A stretch of 64,000 nt of DNA. It comes from Acidimicrobiaceae bacterium. Lineage in GTDB: Bacteria; Actinomycetota; Acidimicrobiia; Acidimicrobiales; Palsa-688. A program made the translations under genes and the position numbers. The DNA lies in NCBI GenBank assembly GCA_003166025.1, contig PMWT01000110.1, forward strand, positions 24,431 through 88,430, in the 5' to 3' direction. Below are positions 54,383 through 63,641 of the stretch, in pieces (position 1 is the first letter of the stretch; each line of letters begins with the position of its first letter). The notes beneath the pieces were generated by a model. The model ran no database searches. It saw only the letters and a program-made list of their open reading frames with translations, and was not told the DNA's origin.

Positions 54383-54886
54383 GGCGCGGAGGGTCGCTGC
54401 CACCCTCTGAGTGGCGCACTCGGGAGCGGGACCGGCTCACCCCATGGCCGGCGAACTTTCCAGGCAAGTACCTACTGGCGCGTCCGCGTTTTACGAGAAA
54501 AAGCGGAAACCAAACGGTGCCGTGTGTGGCCAGGTTGGCCGCAGCGCTGAATATTTGCCACGGATGAAGGCTTAGCCAAGCCAAATACGCCCACTTCGAG
54601 CCGCCTTTCGTTAATCGCGTGCCTGACAGGCGTGTTCGCGCTCAGCGGAGTCACGCCGGTACGGCCCGGTGCCCCCTGCGGAAATCGCCGTCTTGTGTGG
54701 TCCACGCCGTTAAAGGCACTGGTACGGTCCGAGATGAGGTGTTGCGAAGCCCCCGGTACTCCTAGGGCCGGGGGTGAAGCACTCCTAATAACCGAAGACA
54801 TGTACCTCGGCGTCAGCGGTACGCGGAAGACCATTTTGGGACTTACCGGGCAGCGCCGTCATCTCGCCTTTCCGAATGGAGCACGA
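54383..54886. other. Leader region of module 2
   Basis: 504 bp without a gene. It holds conserved element copy B (54601-54690). The last 25 bp before the ATG (CGAATGGAGCACGA) repeat the leader of giant gene 1 (CGAATGGAGCACTC), so the ribosome binding region was duplicated with the gene. The ORF upstream of 54887 in the track is only an open frame. Confidence 0.6.
54601..54690 (+). promoter_or_regulatory. Conserved ~90-nt leader element, copy B
   Basis: CCTTTCGTTAAT, 24 nt, TTCGCGCTCAGCGGAGTCAC, GCCGGTACGGCCCGGTGCCC and TGCGGAAATCGC, the counterpart of copy A at 44314-44403. It lies about 200 bp upstream of giant gene 2. Shared placement in front of the two transcription units suggests coordinated control. 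Confidence 0.5.
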
Positions 54887-57800
54887 ATGAAAATCCGCTC
54901 TTCTTATCGTCGCAGCGCCCTGGCCATAACTACCTGCCTTGCCATGACGTGCGGAGGGTTGGCGACCGCAACTATCGCGGAGGCCTCGGTGGCGCCTCCC
55001 ACGCTCGACCTGCGGGTGCTCCTGATAGGTGACGGCGCCTCAGATCCGACAACCGCGGCGTGGGCGGCGGCACTCACCAACGAAGGTGCCCCTTACACAG
55101 AGGTGGACGCCACTGGCGCCACCGCTACCGCCGGGACCAGTGTCGCGACAGGTAGCTGGACCATTACCCTGCCCACGCTCTCGAGCGGGAACACGGGGAA
55201 CTATGACGGGGTGGTCGTCGCCGACTCGCCTCTGTACTTCGCCAGTGGGCAGTTGAGTGCCCTCTACAGCTACGAGTCAAACTTTGGGGCCCGCCAGGTG
55301 GACGGCTACATGTACCCGGATCCCGCCCTGGGCGCCACAGACGCGTCCGGCGGGGCACTGGACGGTACCACCGGGACGCTCACGGCCGCCGGCCTTGCCG
55401 CCTTTCCTGAGCTGGCCGGGCCCATTCCTTTCGCCACCGGCACCTACGGCTACCCGGCGACGGCGACCGGTGGCGCCGCTTATACACCGCTCATAACCAA
55501 TAGCGCCGGCGACGCCCTGGCCGGCATCTACCAGCACCCGGGCACCGGCGTCCCGCCCACTGATGCCCAGGCGGGGGTGGCGGAACTGTCGCTCTATTTC
55601 AACTACGGCGCTACCCAGCTCCAGTGGCTCCTGTTGGCCCCCGGGCTGATCAATTGGGTCACTCAGGGCACTCACCTCGGTGAGTACCAGAACTACGTCG
55701 AGATGGACATCGACGACACTTTCACGCCCGACGATGCCTGGGACACCGCCACCCACGAGATCGACTACGCCGACGGGGACTCGTTGCGGATGACGCCGCA
55801 GGACGTCATCACCTCGGCCGAGTGGTCCCAGGCCAACAACTTCCGCCTCGACCAGCTGTTCAACTACGGCAGCACCGTGGCCGCCCAGGCCGGTGGCCTG
55901 GCCTTCGCCGGTAGTACCGTCGACTCGGGGAAAGCGGGCGCAGATCCGCTCCTGGCCCAGTTCCAGGCTACAGACCCGAAAACGGGCAAGCCCTACGCCG
56001 ACGACTTCGGCTGGATCAGCCACACCTACGACACGCCCTACCTGGACGTGGGCTGTGCGACCCAGAACTATATCGAGGCTGAGCTCAACGAGAACACCAG
56101 CAAAATCGCCGCCGCCCCGACCCTTACGTCCGTCGCCGGCACTACGTCCGGGGAGGGGGGCCTCGGGATCACCGACAGCACCGACGACACCCTTGCCTAT
56201 GGTGCCGAGGACCCCCAGGTCTTCGTCCCCGGCAACCACTCCGGCTTCGCCGACCTGGTCCCGGGCAACCCGGCCACGGTGGACGAGCCGGACCTGGACC
56301 AAGAGACGGCCGGCGCCGGTGGCTCGCTAGCCGCCGGCACCTACGAGTACGCCGTCACCGACCAGTTCACCGGTGCGCCGGTGACTGCCACGCTCGGGCC
56401 TGATGGCGAGTCGGCCGCTTATGTGACGGATCCCATCACCGTGCCGGCCGATGGGTCCGTCAACCTCCAGTGGGAGTCCATCTGCCACGCCGCCAACTAC
56501 AACGTCTACCGGGCGCCGGTCGTCGGCGGCGTCGTCGGCAGCTGGACGCTGGTCGGCAACTACAACACGCCCTTCTCGGCCACACTGCCTGATAACAGCT
56601 CCGCTGATACCACCGGCGCTTCCACCACCAACGTGGCCGGTGGGGGCGAGACCGAGCTGACCTTCACTGACACCGGCAGCGCCGCCGCCGAGTGCCAGGG
56701 CGACACCGGTTACTGCGTCACCGCCGGCCCGGCGTCGTGGACCACACCACCGGTCGACGAGAACGCCGAGGAACTGCCTTGGGAGTCCAACCCGTACTTC
56801 GTCCCGGCCATGCAAGCCGCTGGCATCACGGCCGTGGGGGCTGATGCCTCCAAGCCCTACCCCAACCCCCCCGACGCCCAGTTCGGCTACGGGGTCGCCT
56901 ACCCGATGACGGCGGCCGACACCTACGCCGCCGGCACGACCTTCTTGGAAGGCACCCCGACCACCACGTGGCCCGGCGCCCAGGTCGTGCCTCGCCATCC
57001 CATCAACATCTATTACAACGTGAGCACCGACGCCCAGGAGCTGGACGAGTACAACACCCTGTACACCAGCACGCTGGCGACCTACCCCGACATCGTCAAC
57101 TCGGTGGCGTCCCAGATGCTGCAGTACATGCTGACCAACAACCCCGAGCCCAGCTATGTGCACCAGACCAACATCATCGGCATGCTCCCGGGCTGCACCG
57201 ACGCCACCTGGGCGGCCAACCCCAACACCTGCGAGACGGCGCCTGACCCCACCTGCACCGCGGCGACTTGCATGCCCGCCACGGCGCCCACGGCCGGGGA
57301 CGGCACGCTGTACTCGGTACTGGACCCTCTGCTGGCCGCCTACCACACCTACTTCAGTGCCCTCACGCCCTACGTGCAGCTGACCGAGGGCCAGATCGGC
57401 ACCGTCCTGGCCGACCAGAGCGCCTGGTCCGCCCCGGCCGCCAGCGACGTCACCGCCACTGAGACCAACGGCGTCGTCACCATCACCAACACCGGGACCT
57501 CTGCGATAGAAGTCCCGGCCACCATGCCCAATGGCACCACTACCGGTGGGGCAGCCTTCGGCCAGGCCTATGGTGGCGACCTCTCGGCCTGGGTGGACCT
57601 TGCCGCCGGCGCTAGCGTCACGCTCAACGAGAAAGTGCCGCCGTCGATCACCAGCGCCGCCTCGGCTACCTCAAACGTGGGCGCCGCCTTCAGCTTCACC
57701 GTTTACACCACGGGCGAGCCGGTGCCGGCACTCAGTGAAGTCGGCACCCTGCCCAGCGGCATCACCTTTACCGACAATGGCAACGGTACCGCCACCATCG

Positions 57801-59896
57801 CCGGCACCCCGGCGACGGGGTCGGGTGGCCTCTACCCGTTCACCATCGACGCCACGGGCACAGCGGGCTCGACGTCCCAAGCTTTTGTGCTTACCAATAC
57901 GTCCGCCCCCACCATAACCAGCCCGGCTACGGCCACGTTCACGACGACCTTCTCCGGTAGTTATGACATCACGACCACCGGTTACCCAGCGCCCACCCTG
58001 ACCGATACCGCCTCGACGTTGCCCTCCGGCCTGGCCTTCGTCGACAACGGCAACGGCACCGGCAGCATCTCGGGCACCCCGGCCACCGGTACGCAGGGGA
58101 GCTACCCCGTTGTGCTCCAGGCCACCAACTCGTCGGGGAGCACAGCCACCTTGGACCTCGGGGTCACGGTCAACCCGGCCACCGCGCCGGCGCTCACCAT
58201 CCCGGCCGCTGATTTCACTCTCAACCAAATGGGCTCCGTCGCCGTGGCTGCCAGCGGCTACCCGACACCTTCCATTACCGAAACCGGCGCGCTGCCTGCG
58301 GGGCTGACATTCATCGACAACGGCAACGGCACCGCCATGCTGTCGGGCGCACCGACCAGCACCGGGACGACCAGCTTGACGGTTACAGCGACCAACGGGG
58401 TCAGCCCGGCCGCCAGCCAGACCATGACGGTCATAGTGGGCCAGGCGCCCGCGATCACCAGTGCCGGCACCGCGTCGGCCACCGTCGGGTCCCCGTTCAC
58501 CATGACGGTGACCACCAGTGGCTACCCGGTCCCGTCCATCGGTGCCACCGGGCTCCCCGCCGGCTTCTCCTTAACCGATAATGGCAACGGCACGGCGACC
58601 ATCTCGGGCACGCCCACCGCATCTGAGATCGGTACCAACACCGTCGACCTCAGCGCTGTCAACGTGGCCGGTAGTGCCACCCAGGACCTGAGCCTCAGCA
58701 TTGGTCAGCTGCCCGCGATAACCAGCGTCGCCTCCACGGCGTTCACCGTCGGCGCCGCCGGCTCGTTCTCGGTGACCACGACAGGCTCGTTGACGGCGAC
58801 GCTCACCGAGACCGGCGCCCTGCCCGCGGGAGTCAGTTTAACTGACAACGGCAACGGTACGGCCACGATCTCGGGCACGCCCGCCGCGGGTACGACAGGC
58901 TCCTGGCCACTCGAAATCAGTGCTACGAGCACGGTGGGCGCCACGAGCCAGTCGTTCGATCTTTCCGTCTACCAGGTCCCGGCCTTCACTAGCGCCTCGT
59001 CTACGACGGGGACGGTCGGAACGGCCCTTTCGTTCACGGTCGGTACCACCGGGTTCCCGGCCCCTTATATCAGCTCTTCCAGCTCGATGCCCGCCGGTCT
59101 GACGCTGACTGACAACGCCGACGGCACCGCGACCATCTCGGGCATCCCAACATCAGCCGGGGCCTCCACCTTGGACCTCACGGCCACGAATGCTGTCGGG
59201 ACCACCCCGCAGAGCCTGGTCGTCACCATCTCCTCGGCCCCAGTAGCTCCCGCGCCTATTTTCCCGGTCTCAACGTCCAGTACCACTGTCACCACAACGC
59301 CACCGACCACTACGGCGCCTCCGACTACCACGCCGGCCGCGGCGGGGCGGCATGCTCCCACCTTCAAGAGCGTGTCATCGGCAACAGCTAGCGTCGGCCA
59401 TCGGTTCTCGTTCACGGTAATGGCAGCCGGCGAACCGGTCCCGACCTTGGTCCACTCGGCACTGCCCAAGGGCCTTGTTTGGTCGGGCGCCACAGGTGGT
59501 CATGCGACCATCTCCGGCGTACCTCAAATGAAGGCGGCAGGGACAGCCCAAGTGTTGCTCCGAGCCTCTAGCGCTGCCGGGAGCGCCACTCAAGTCCTCG
59601 TCATCCGGGTGCTCAGCCGGCCCAGGCTGAGCAGCGGCCGCCTGCCGGCAGGCGCAGTCGGTCGTCCTTACCGGTTCGCTCTCAAGGCCTTCGGCTATCC
59701 CAAGCCGACGGTGAAGGAGTCGGGGGACCTGCCGGCCGGCCTCAGTTTCAAAAAGACTGGGAGCGGTGAGCTCGACGTGTCCGGCATCCCTGCGCCCGGC
59801 TCGGGCGGTGCCCACCACATCCGTATCGTTGCGTCCAACTCGATGGGCAAGGTGACCATGAACTACACCCTGATGGTCAAAGGGCCAGGCGCTTAA
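54887..59896 (+). CDS. Giant secreted deacetylase-like protein with eight Ig repeats (module 2)
   Basis: 1669 residues from ATG 54887 (MKIRSSYRRSALAITTCLAM), a paralogue of the 47675 product. The signal peptide, LDLRVLLIGDGASDPTTAAW domain and paired Asp (EMDIDDTF near 273) are kept. The second metal motif reads SHTYDTPYLDVGC, with Thr where giant 1 has the second His, so activity is doubtful. Six Ig repeats follow from about residue 905. Then come a Pro/Thr linker (SSTTVTTTPPTTTAPPTTT) and two basic Ig repeats that resemble the C-terminus of the next gene product. It may be a polymer-binding or structural partner rather than an enzyme. The ORF start at 54632 is a shadow extension. Confidence 0.8.
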   Translation: MKIRSSYRRSALAITTCLAMTCGGLATATIAEASVAPPTLDLRVLLIGDGASDPTTAAWAAALTNEGAPYTEVDATGATATAGTSVATGSWTITLPTLSSGNTGNYDGVVVADSPLYFASGQLSALYSYESNFGARQVDGYMYPDPALGATDASGGALDGTTGTLTAAGLAAFPELAGPIPFATGTYGYPATATGGAAYTPLITNSAGDALAGIYQHPGTGVPPTDAQAGVAELSLYFNYGATQLQWLLLAPGLINWVTQGTHLGEYQNYVEMDIDDTFTPDDAWDTATHEIDYADGDSLRMTPQDVITSAEWSQANNFRLDQLFNYGSTVAAQAGGLAFAGSTVDSGKAGADPLLAQFQATDPKTGKPYADDFGWISHTYDTPYLDVGCATQNYIEAELNENTSKIAAAPTLTSVAGTTSGEGGLGITDSTDDTLAYGAEDPQVFVPGNHSGFADLVPGNPATVDEPDLDQETAGAGGSLAAGTYEYAVTDQFTGAPVTATLGPDGESAAYVTDPITVPADGSVNLQWESICHAANYNVYRAPVVGGVVGSWTLVGNYNTPFSATLPDNSSADTTGASTTNVAGGGETELTFTDTGSAAAECQGDTGYCVTAGPASWTTPPVDENAEELPWESNPYFVPAMQAAGITAVGADASKPYPNPPDAQFGYGVAYPMTAADTYAAGTTFLEGTPTTTWPGAQVVPRHPINIYYNVSTDAQELDEYNTLYTSTLATYPDIVNSVASQMLQYMLTNNPEPSYVHQTNIIGMLPGCTDATWAANPNTCETAPDPTCTAATCMPATAPTAGDGTLYSVLDPLLAAYHTYFSALTPYVQLTEGQIGTVLADQSAWSAPAASDVTATETNGVVTITNTGTSAIEVPATMPNGTTTGGAAFGQAYGGDLSAWVDLAAGASVTLNEKVPPSITSAASATSNVGAAFSFTVYTTGEPVPALSEVGTLPSGITFTDNGNGTATIAGTPATGSGGLYPFTIDATGTAGSTSQAFVLTNTSAPTITSPATATFTTTFSGSYDITTTGYPAPTLTDTASTLPSGLAFVDNGNGTGSISGTPATGTQGSYPVVLQATNSSGSTATLDLGVTVNPATAPALTIPAADFTLNQMGSVAVAASGYPTPSITETGALPAGLTFIDNGNGTAMLSGAPTSTGTTSLTVTATNGVSPAASQTMTVIVGQAPAITSAGTASATVGSPFTMTVTTSGYPVPSIGATGLPAGFSLTDNGNGTATISGTPTASEIGTNTVDLSAVNVAGSATQDLSLSIGQLPAITSVASTAFTVGAAGSFSVTTTGSLTATLTETGALPAGVSLTDNGNGTATISGTPAAGTTGSWPLEISATSTVGATSQSFDLSVYQVPAFTSASSTTGTVGTALSFTVGTTGFPAPYISSSSSMPAGLTLTDNADGTATISGIPTSAGASTLDLTATNAVGTTPQSLVVTISSAPVAPAPIFPVSTSSTTVTTTPPTTTAPPTTTPAAAGRHAPTFKSVSSATASVGHRFSFTVMAAGEPVPTLVHSALPKGLVWSGATGGHATISGVPQMKAAGTAQVLLRASSAAGSATQVLVIRVLSRPRLSSGRLPAGAVGRPYRFALKAFGYPKPTVKESGDLPAGLSFKKTGSGELDVSGIPAPGSGGAHHIRIVASNSMGKVTMNYTLMVKGPGA

Positions 59897-59898
59897 GC

Positions 59899-61542
59899 GT
59901 GGCCCGAGGGCGGTATGTCGCCGCTGCCTTGTTGGCAGCGGCGACCATGGCAGCCGTGTCCCTGGGAGTGGTCCGTCCGCACCTACCGACGGCCACCGCG
60001 GCTGCCACCTGGTGGCACCCGGGACCGCTTACTTCGTGGCAGTACGCGATCGGGGAGCCATTACCGATCGCGGTGCCCACGAACATCGGCAACGTCGAAG
60101 CGTACGACATCGATGAAGGCAATGTGGCCGGGACGAGCACCAGTCAAGTAGCGGCCTCGGTCGGCGCCATCCATGCCGGTGGCGCCAAGGCCATCTGCTA
60201 CGTCGAAACAGGAGGCTGGGAAAGCTACCGGTCCGACGCCTCCGAGTACTCCTCAGCCATCCTCGGCAGCACGGTGCCCGGCTACACGGACGAACGGTAC
60301 CTGGACATCCGGCAGTGGTCCGATGACCCCGGGCCGACGGGGTTGACCCTCGGGCAAATCCTGACTGCCCGCTTCCAGTTGTGTAAAGACGAGGGCTTCG
60401 ACGGTGTGGAAACGGACCTCGACGACACGTATGCCGACAGCACCGGCTTCCCCTTGACGATGGCCAACGAGCTCACTTTCATGACCGAGATGGCCGGCGT
60501 CATCCACGGTCTCGGTATGGCTTGGTTTTTGAAGAACGACATCAATGGCGACAGTCTTATCGCCGACATTGAACCTCTCGCCGACGGCACCGTGAACGAG
60601 CAGTGCTGGCAGTACGAGGAGTGCTCGGCCCTCGAGCCTTTCGTGCAAGCGGGCAAGCCGGTCCTCAACGTCGAGTACGCCAACGAGGCCGAGACCACGA
60701 CGTGCCCGGAGGCGCTGGCGTTCCCGATGGCCACGATGCACACCGACGTGGACCTTGACGGCACCATTGCCTGGGCGTGCTGGCAGTACGGTTCTCCCAC
60801 CGGCACAACGGCGAAGACGACGACCACACAGGCAGGGACGACGAGTGCTCCGTCCACGAGCCTGACCTCGGCGTCAGGTGGCCCCGCGCCTGCTCCCACG
60901 GCCCCTCCGGCTCCCACGACCTCTTTGAGCCTCCCGCCAACGACCACCCAGCCGCCCGTGGGTATGCCGGCGGTGGCGCCCCATTTCATCAGCCCGTCAA
61001 GAGCCAGGGCGACGGTCGGGCGCTTCTTCTCGTTCAGGGTGAGGGTGTCGGGCAACCCGTGGCCCACTCTGCACCACTCGCGGCTGCCCAAAGGACTGAG
61101 ATGGGCCCGTCATGGGCGGGGGACGGCAATCATCTCAGGTACCCCGCAAGCCGAGGCCGCCGGGCTCGCCAGGGTGTCTCTCAGCGCCCTCAGCCCCAGC
61201 GGGCGCGCCCGCCAGGTGCTCGTTGTCCGGGTGCAGCGCCGCCCCGGTTTCCTTAGCGGCGTCCTGCCGGCGGCGACCGTGGGCCGGCGTTACCACTTCG
61301 TTTTGCGCTCTTTCGGGTACCCGGTCCCGTCGGTCGTCGAGCTGGGGAGGCTACCCGCCGGCTTCATTTTCACCAGAGACGGTCATGGGGTTGCGACTGT
61401 GTCGGGCCGGCCGGCACCGGGCACGCAGGGAGCCCATCGGGTAACCGTCCGGGTGTTCAATTCCCTCGGCTCAGTGACGGACAATTATGTCCTTCGGGTC
61501 GTCAGCAGCGGGGCTAGAGCCCGCACATCCCCCAAACCTTAA
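59899..61542 (+). CDS. Secreted GH114 family hydrolase with two Ig repeats (module 2)
   Basis: The GTG at 59899 is two bases after giant gene 2, so the two are co-transcribed; 547 residues. A signal peptide (YVAAALLAAATMAAVSLGVV) is followed by the GH114 barrel: WWHPGPLTSWQYAIG, VEAYDIDEG, AKAICYVETGGWESYRSDA, GFDGVETDLDDTY, WFLKNDINGDSL and NEQCWQYEECSALEPF. A Thr/Pro linker (about 297-355) leads to two Ig-like repeats, arginine-rich, matching repeats 7-8 of giant protein 2. Unlike the module 1 hydrolase it lacks the bare Ser/Thr tail. The stop overlaps the convergent gene by 29 bp. Confidence 0.86.
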   Translation: MARGRYVAAALLAAATMAAVSLGVVRPHLPTATAAATWWHPGPLTSWQYAIGEPLPIAVPTNIGNVEAYDIDEGNVAGTSTSQVAASVGAIHAGGAKAICYVETGGWESYRSDASEYSSAILGSTVPGYTDERYLDIRQWSDDPGPTGLTLGQILTARFQLCKDEGFDGVETDLDDTYADSTGFPLTMANELTFMTEMAGVIHGLGMAWFLKNDINGDSLIADIEPLADGTVNEQCWQYEECSALEPFVQAGKPVLNVEYANEAETTTCPEALAFPMATMHTDVDLDGTIAWACWQYGSPTGTTAKTTTTQAGTTSAPSTSLTSASGGPAPAPTAPPAPTTSLSLPPTTTQPPVGMPAVAPHFISPSRARATVGRFFSFRVRVSGNPWPTLHHSRLPKGLRWARHGRGTAIISGTPQAEAAGLARVSLSALSPSGRARQVLVVRVQRRPGFLSGVLPAATVGRRYHFVLRSFGYPVPSVVELGRLPAGFIFTRDGHGVATVSGRPAPGTQGAHRVTVRVFNSLGSVTDNYVLRVVSSGARARTSPKP

Positions 61543-62686
61543 GGACCGGCGCAGGGACGACCCCCGGGCAACTGCCGGCGTTGGCTTCTCCCAGGAGCGT
61601 CCAGACCGGTCCCGACTTCCAGGAGAAGGCATAGACGCTGTTCTGGAACTCGGCCAGCTTCTCCTGCCCTGCCGCCGTCGAAGATTCCTCTAGCAACGTG
61701 GCTGAAGGCTTGAACTCGACCAGCGCCCAATAGGTGGCCGACGCCGGCTGGTCTGCGTAGTAGACCTCGCCGGGCTGTGTCCCGGCAACATCCTTCGAGC
61801 CCAGGTCGACGCCGCCCGGGTTGGTGGCGAGCCACGAGCGGGTGAGGGAGTTTTCCACGCCCGCCGTAACCAGGAGGTTCTGCGCCTTTTCTCCCGCGGC
61901 CGCAGTGGTCGTGCGAGGCCGCGCCGTCGTGGTTGGGCGTGGCACTGTTGACGACCTCGAGGGCGGGACCGAGGAGGTGGGGCGAGCTGTCGTGTTTGTT
62001 GTGTGAGAGGCGGTGGCGGGGACAAGCGTGTTCGACGAAGAACGCGACTTGGCCAGGTTCGTGCGGTCGGCGCTGGTCACAGCCAGGACCACCGCGGCGA
62101 CGATGACGGCGACGGCAGTGATCATGACCAGTTCCGGCCAGGGCCCATTGGCCCGACGGTGCCGCTGCCTGCGGCCGCGACCGCCGTCACCCGTCCACGA
62201 CGGCTCCGGTCGGGGGCCCTCGTAGTCGGTGTAGGCACCAGGCGCCTCGCCGGGCCTCATGTAGGCGGTGGGGTAGGAGCTCTCGTAACCGTAGGGGCTC
62301 GGGCGGGAGCGGTCCGCCTCCCAAGTGCTGTAGGTGGTGGGCGGCACGTCCTGCTCCCAGGTCCCCCCGCCCTGCCCGCCGCCGTCCTCGACCCAGGTGG
62401 CGCCCTGTTGGTCGTCCTCCCACGCCATGGGACCGTCCCACGCCGCCGTGCCGTCGCCGTCTCGGTCGTCCTCGGGGTCGAACTGCCAGTGGCCGGTCTC
62501 CGGCCCCGGATCTGCCTCGGCGAAGTCGTCGGGACCGGACCAGCCGCCCGGCTCGGGCGCCGTCCGCTCATCGGGCTGTGACCAGCCGTCCCGGTGGCCA
62601 GACGGGCCAGGCCCGTCGCCCTGGCCGCGGGCTCCTCGCCCCGAAGAACGTTCGGGATCGCGGTCGCGCCGGCCTCTAGACGCCAT
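61514..62686 (-). CDS. Single-pass membrane protein with disordered N-terminus
   Basis: 390 residues from ATG 62686. Residues 1-180 are Gly/Asp/Pro/Trp-rich and likely disordered in the cytoplasm. One transmembrane helix (ELVMITAVAVIVAAVVLAVT, about 185-205) is followed by a Ser/Thr/Pro linker. A C-terminal domain (about 265-390) has VTAGVENSLTRSWLATNP, TYWALVEFKPSA and two cysteines (GSCPGVV, WGMCGL). The outer domain is not recognised. The layout is like actinobacterial envelope proteins with an extracellular small domain. It lies downstream of the patatin gene on the same strand. Confidence 0.7.
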   Translation of the reverse strand: MASRGRRDRDPERSSGRGARGQGDGPGPSGHRDGWSQPDERTAPEPGGWSGPDDFAEADPGPETGHWQFDPEDDRDGDGTAAWDGPMAWEDDQQGATWVEDGGGQGGGTWEQDVPPTTYSTWEADRSRPSPYGYESSYPTAYMRPGEAPGAYTDYEGPRPEPSWTGDGGRGRRQRHRRANGPWPELVMITAVAVIVAAVVLAVTSADRTNLAKSRSSSNTLVPATASHTTNTTARPTSSVPPSRSSTVPRPTTTARPRTTTAAAGEKAQNLLVTAGVENSLTRSWLATNPGGVDLGSKDVAGTQPGEVYYADQPASATYWALVEFKPSATLLEESSTAAGQEKLAEFQNSVYAFSWKSGPVWTLLGEANAGSCPGVVPAPVLKVWGMCGL

Positions 62687-62746
62687 TGGTCATCCTCTCA
62701 GTCTGAACAAGTGTGATCAGCGACCTCGCTACCGGCTGCACACAAA

Positions 62747-63628
62747 TTACCTCTCCTCCGTCCGGTCCTGCAGGTTTGCCGCTGCGGGCGGGCCGTCAAC
62801 ACCGCTGGCCGGAGCGCCGGGGGCGACCGGCTGTGCGCCTGTCAGCCACTCCGACGTGAGGCGGTAGGCGGCCTCGATGAGCTCGGGGCTCCGGCCGAAG
62901 CTGAAGGGCGATACGCCCGCCACCAGCGGCGCGGGCAGGACGTACAGCTGGCAGCGACCGCTCCACGCCGTCACCGAGTCGAGGTCGTGGCGGGCCAGCG
63001 ATATGGCGGCCGACCTCAAAAGGACATTGAGGGGAGATCGGGGCCGGGGCATGTGACCGGCCGGGACGCTCGGAAGGACGAAGATGCGGTCGGCCCCCGC
63101 TCCCACCGCCGGGCCGACCGGCGTGTCGGAGACGACGCTGCCGTCGATGAGCCAGCGGCCCCCTATGAGCACAGGAGGGAACACTGCGGGCATGGCCGAC
63201 GACGCCAGCAGTGCCGGGACCGCCGGCCCCCTGTCCAGCAGCACTTCTTTCCCCGTCTCCAGGTCCGTCGTTACAACCGTCAGGGGGAGCACACCGTCCT
63301 CGAGCCGGCGTAGGGGCACCGTGGACCTCAGCCACTTCGCCAGCGGCCGGGAGCTGACCAGGTGGTCCCCCCAACCGGCAAGCCCGCCGATGGCTACCGA
63401 CGCGTTTAGCGGGAACACGTCCCGCCTCCTCACCGCCGTCCAGAGGCTGGCCAGCACTTCCAGCCCTTCCAGCGTGGGCTCGGCCGCCAACCACGCGGCG
63501 TTCAGCGCCCCGGCCGATGTGCCGAAGAGATGGTCGGGGTGGTGGCCCGCTTGCATCAGAGCTTTCGCCATCCCCACCTGGGCGGCACCGAAACTGGCCC
63601 CGCCTCGTAGTACCCAGGCTGTCGTCAT
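62747..63628 (-). CDS. Patatin-like phospholipase
   Basis: 293 residues from ATG 63628. WVLRGGASFGAAQVGMAKAL provides the Gly-rich oxyanion loop, LFGTSAGALNAAW the GxSxG nucleophile serine, and RWLIDGSVVSDTP the catalytic Asp in the DG motif, so the Ser-Asp dyad of the patatin family is complete. No signal peptide or membrane segment is seen, so it is probably cytoplasmic or peripheral. It hydrolyses acyl esters of membrane lipids. It begins 13 bp after the preceding gene. Confidence 0.9.
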   Translation of the reverse strand: MTTAWVLRGGASFGAAQVGMAKALMQAGHHPDHLFGTSAGALNAAWLAAEPTLEGLEVLASLWTAVRRRDVFPLNASVAIGGLAGWGDHLVSSRPLAKWLRSTVPLRRLEDGVLPLTVVTTDLETGKEVLLDRGPAVPALLASSAMPAVFPPVLIGGRWLIDGSVVSDTPVGPAVGAGADRIFVLPSVPAGHMPRPRSPLNVLLRSAAISLARHDLDSVTAWSGRCQLYVLPAPLVAGVSPFSFGRSPELIEAAYRLTSEWLTGAQPVAPGAPASGVDGPPAAANLQDRTEER

Positions 63629-63641
63629 ATGGCCCGGGAGG

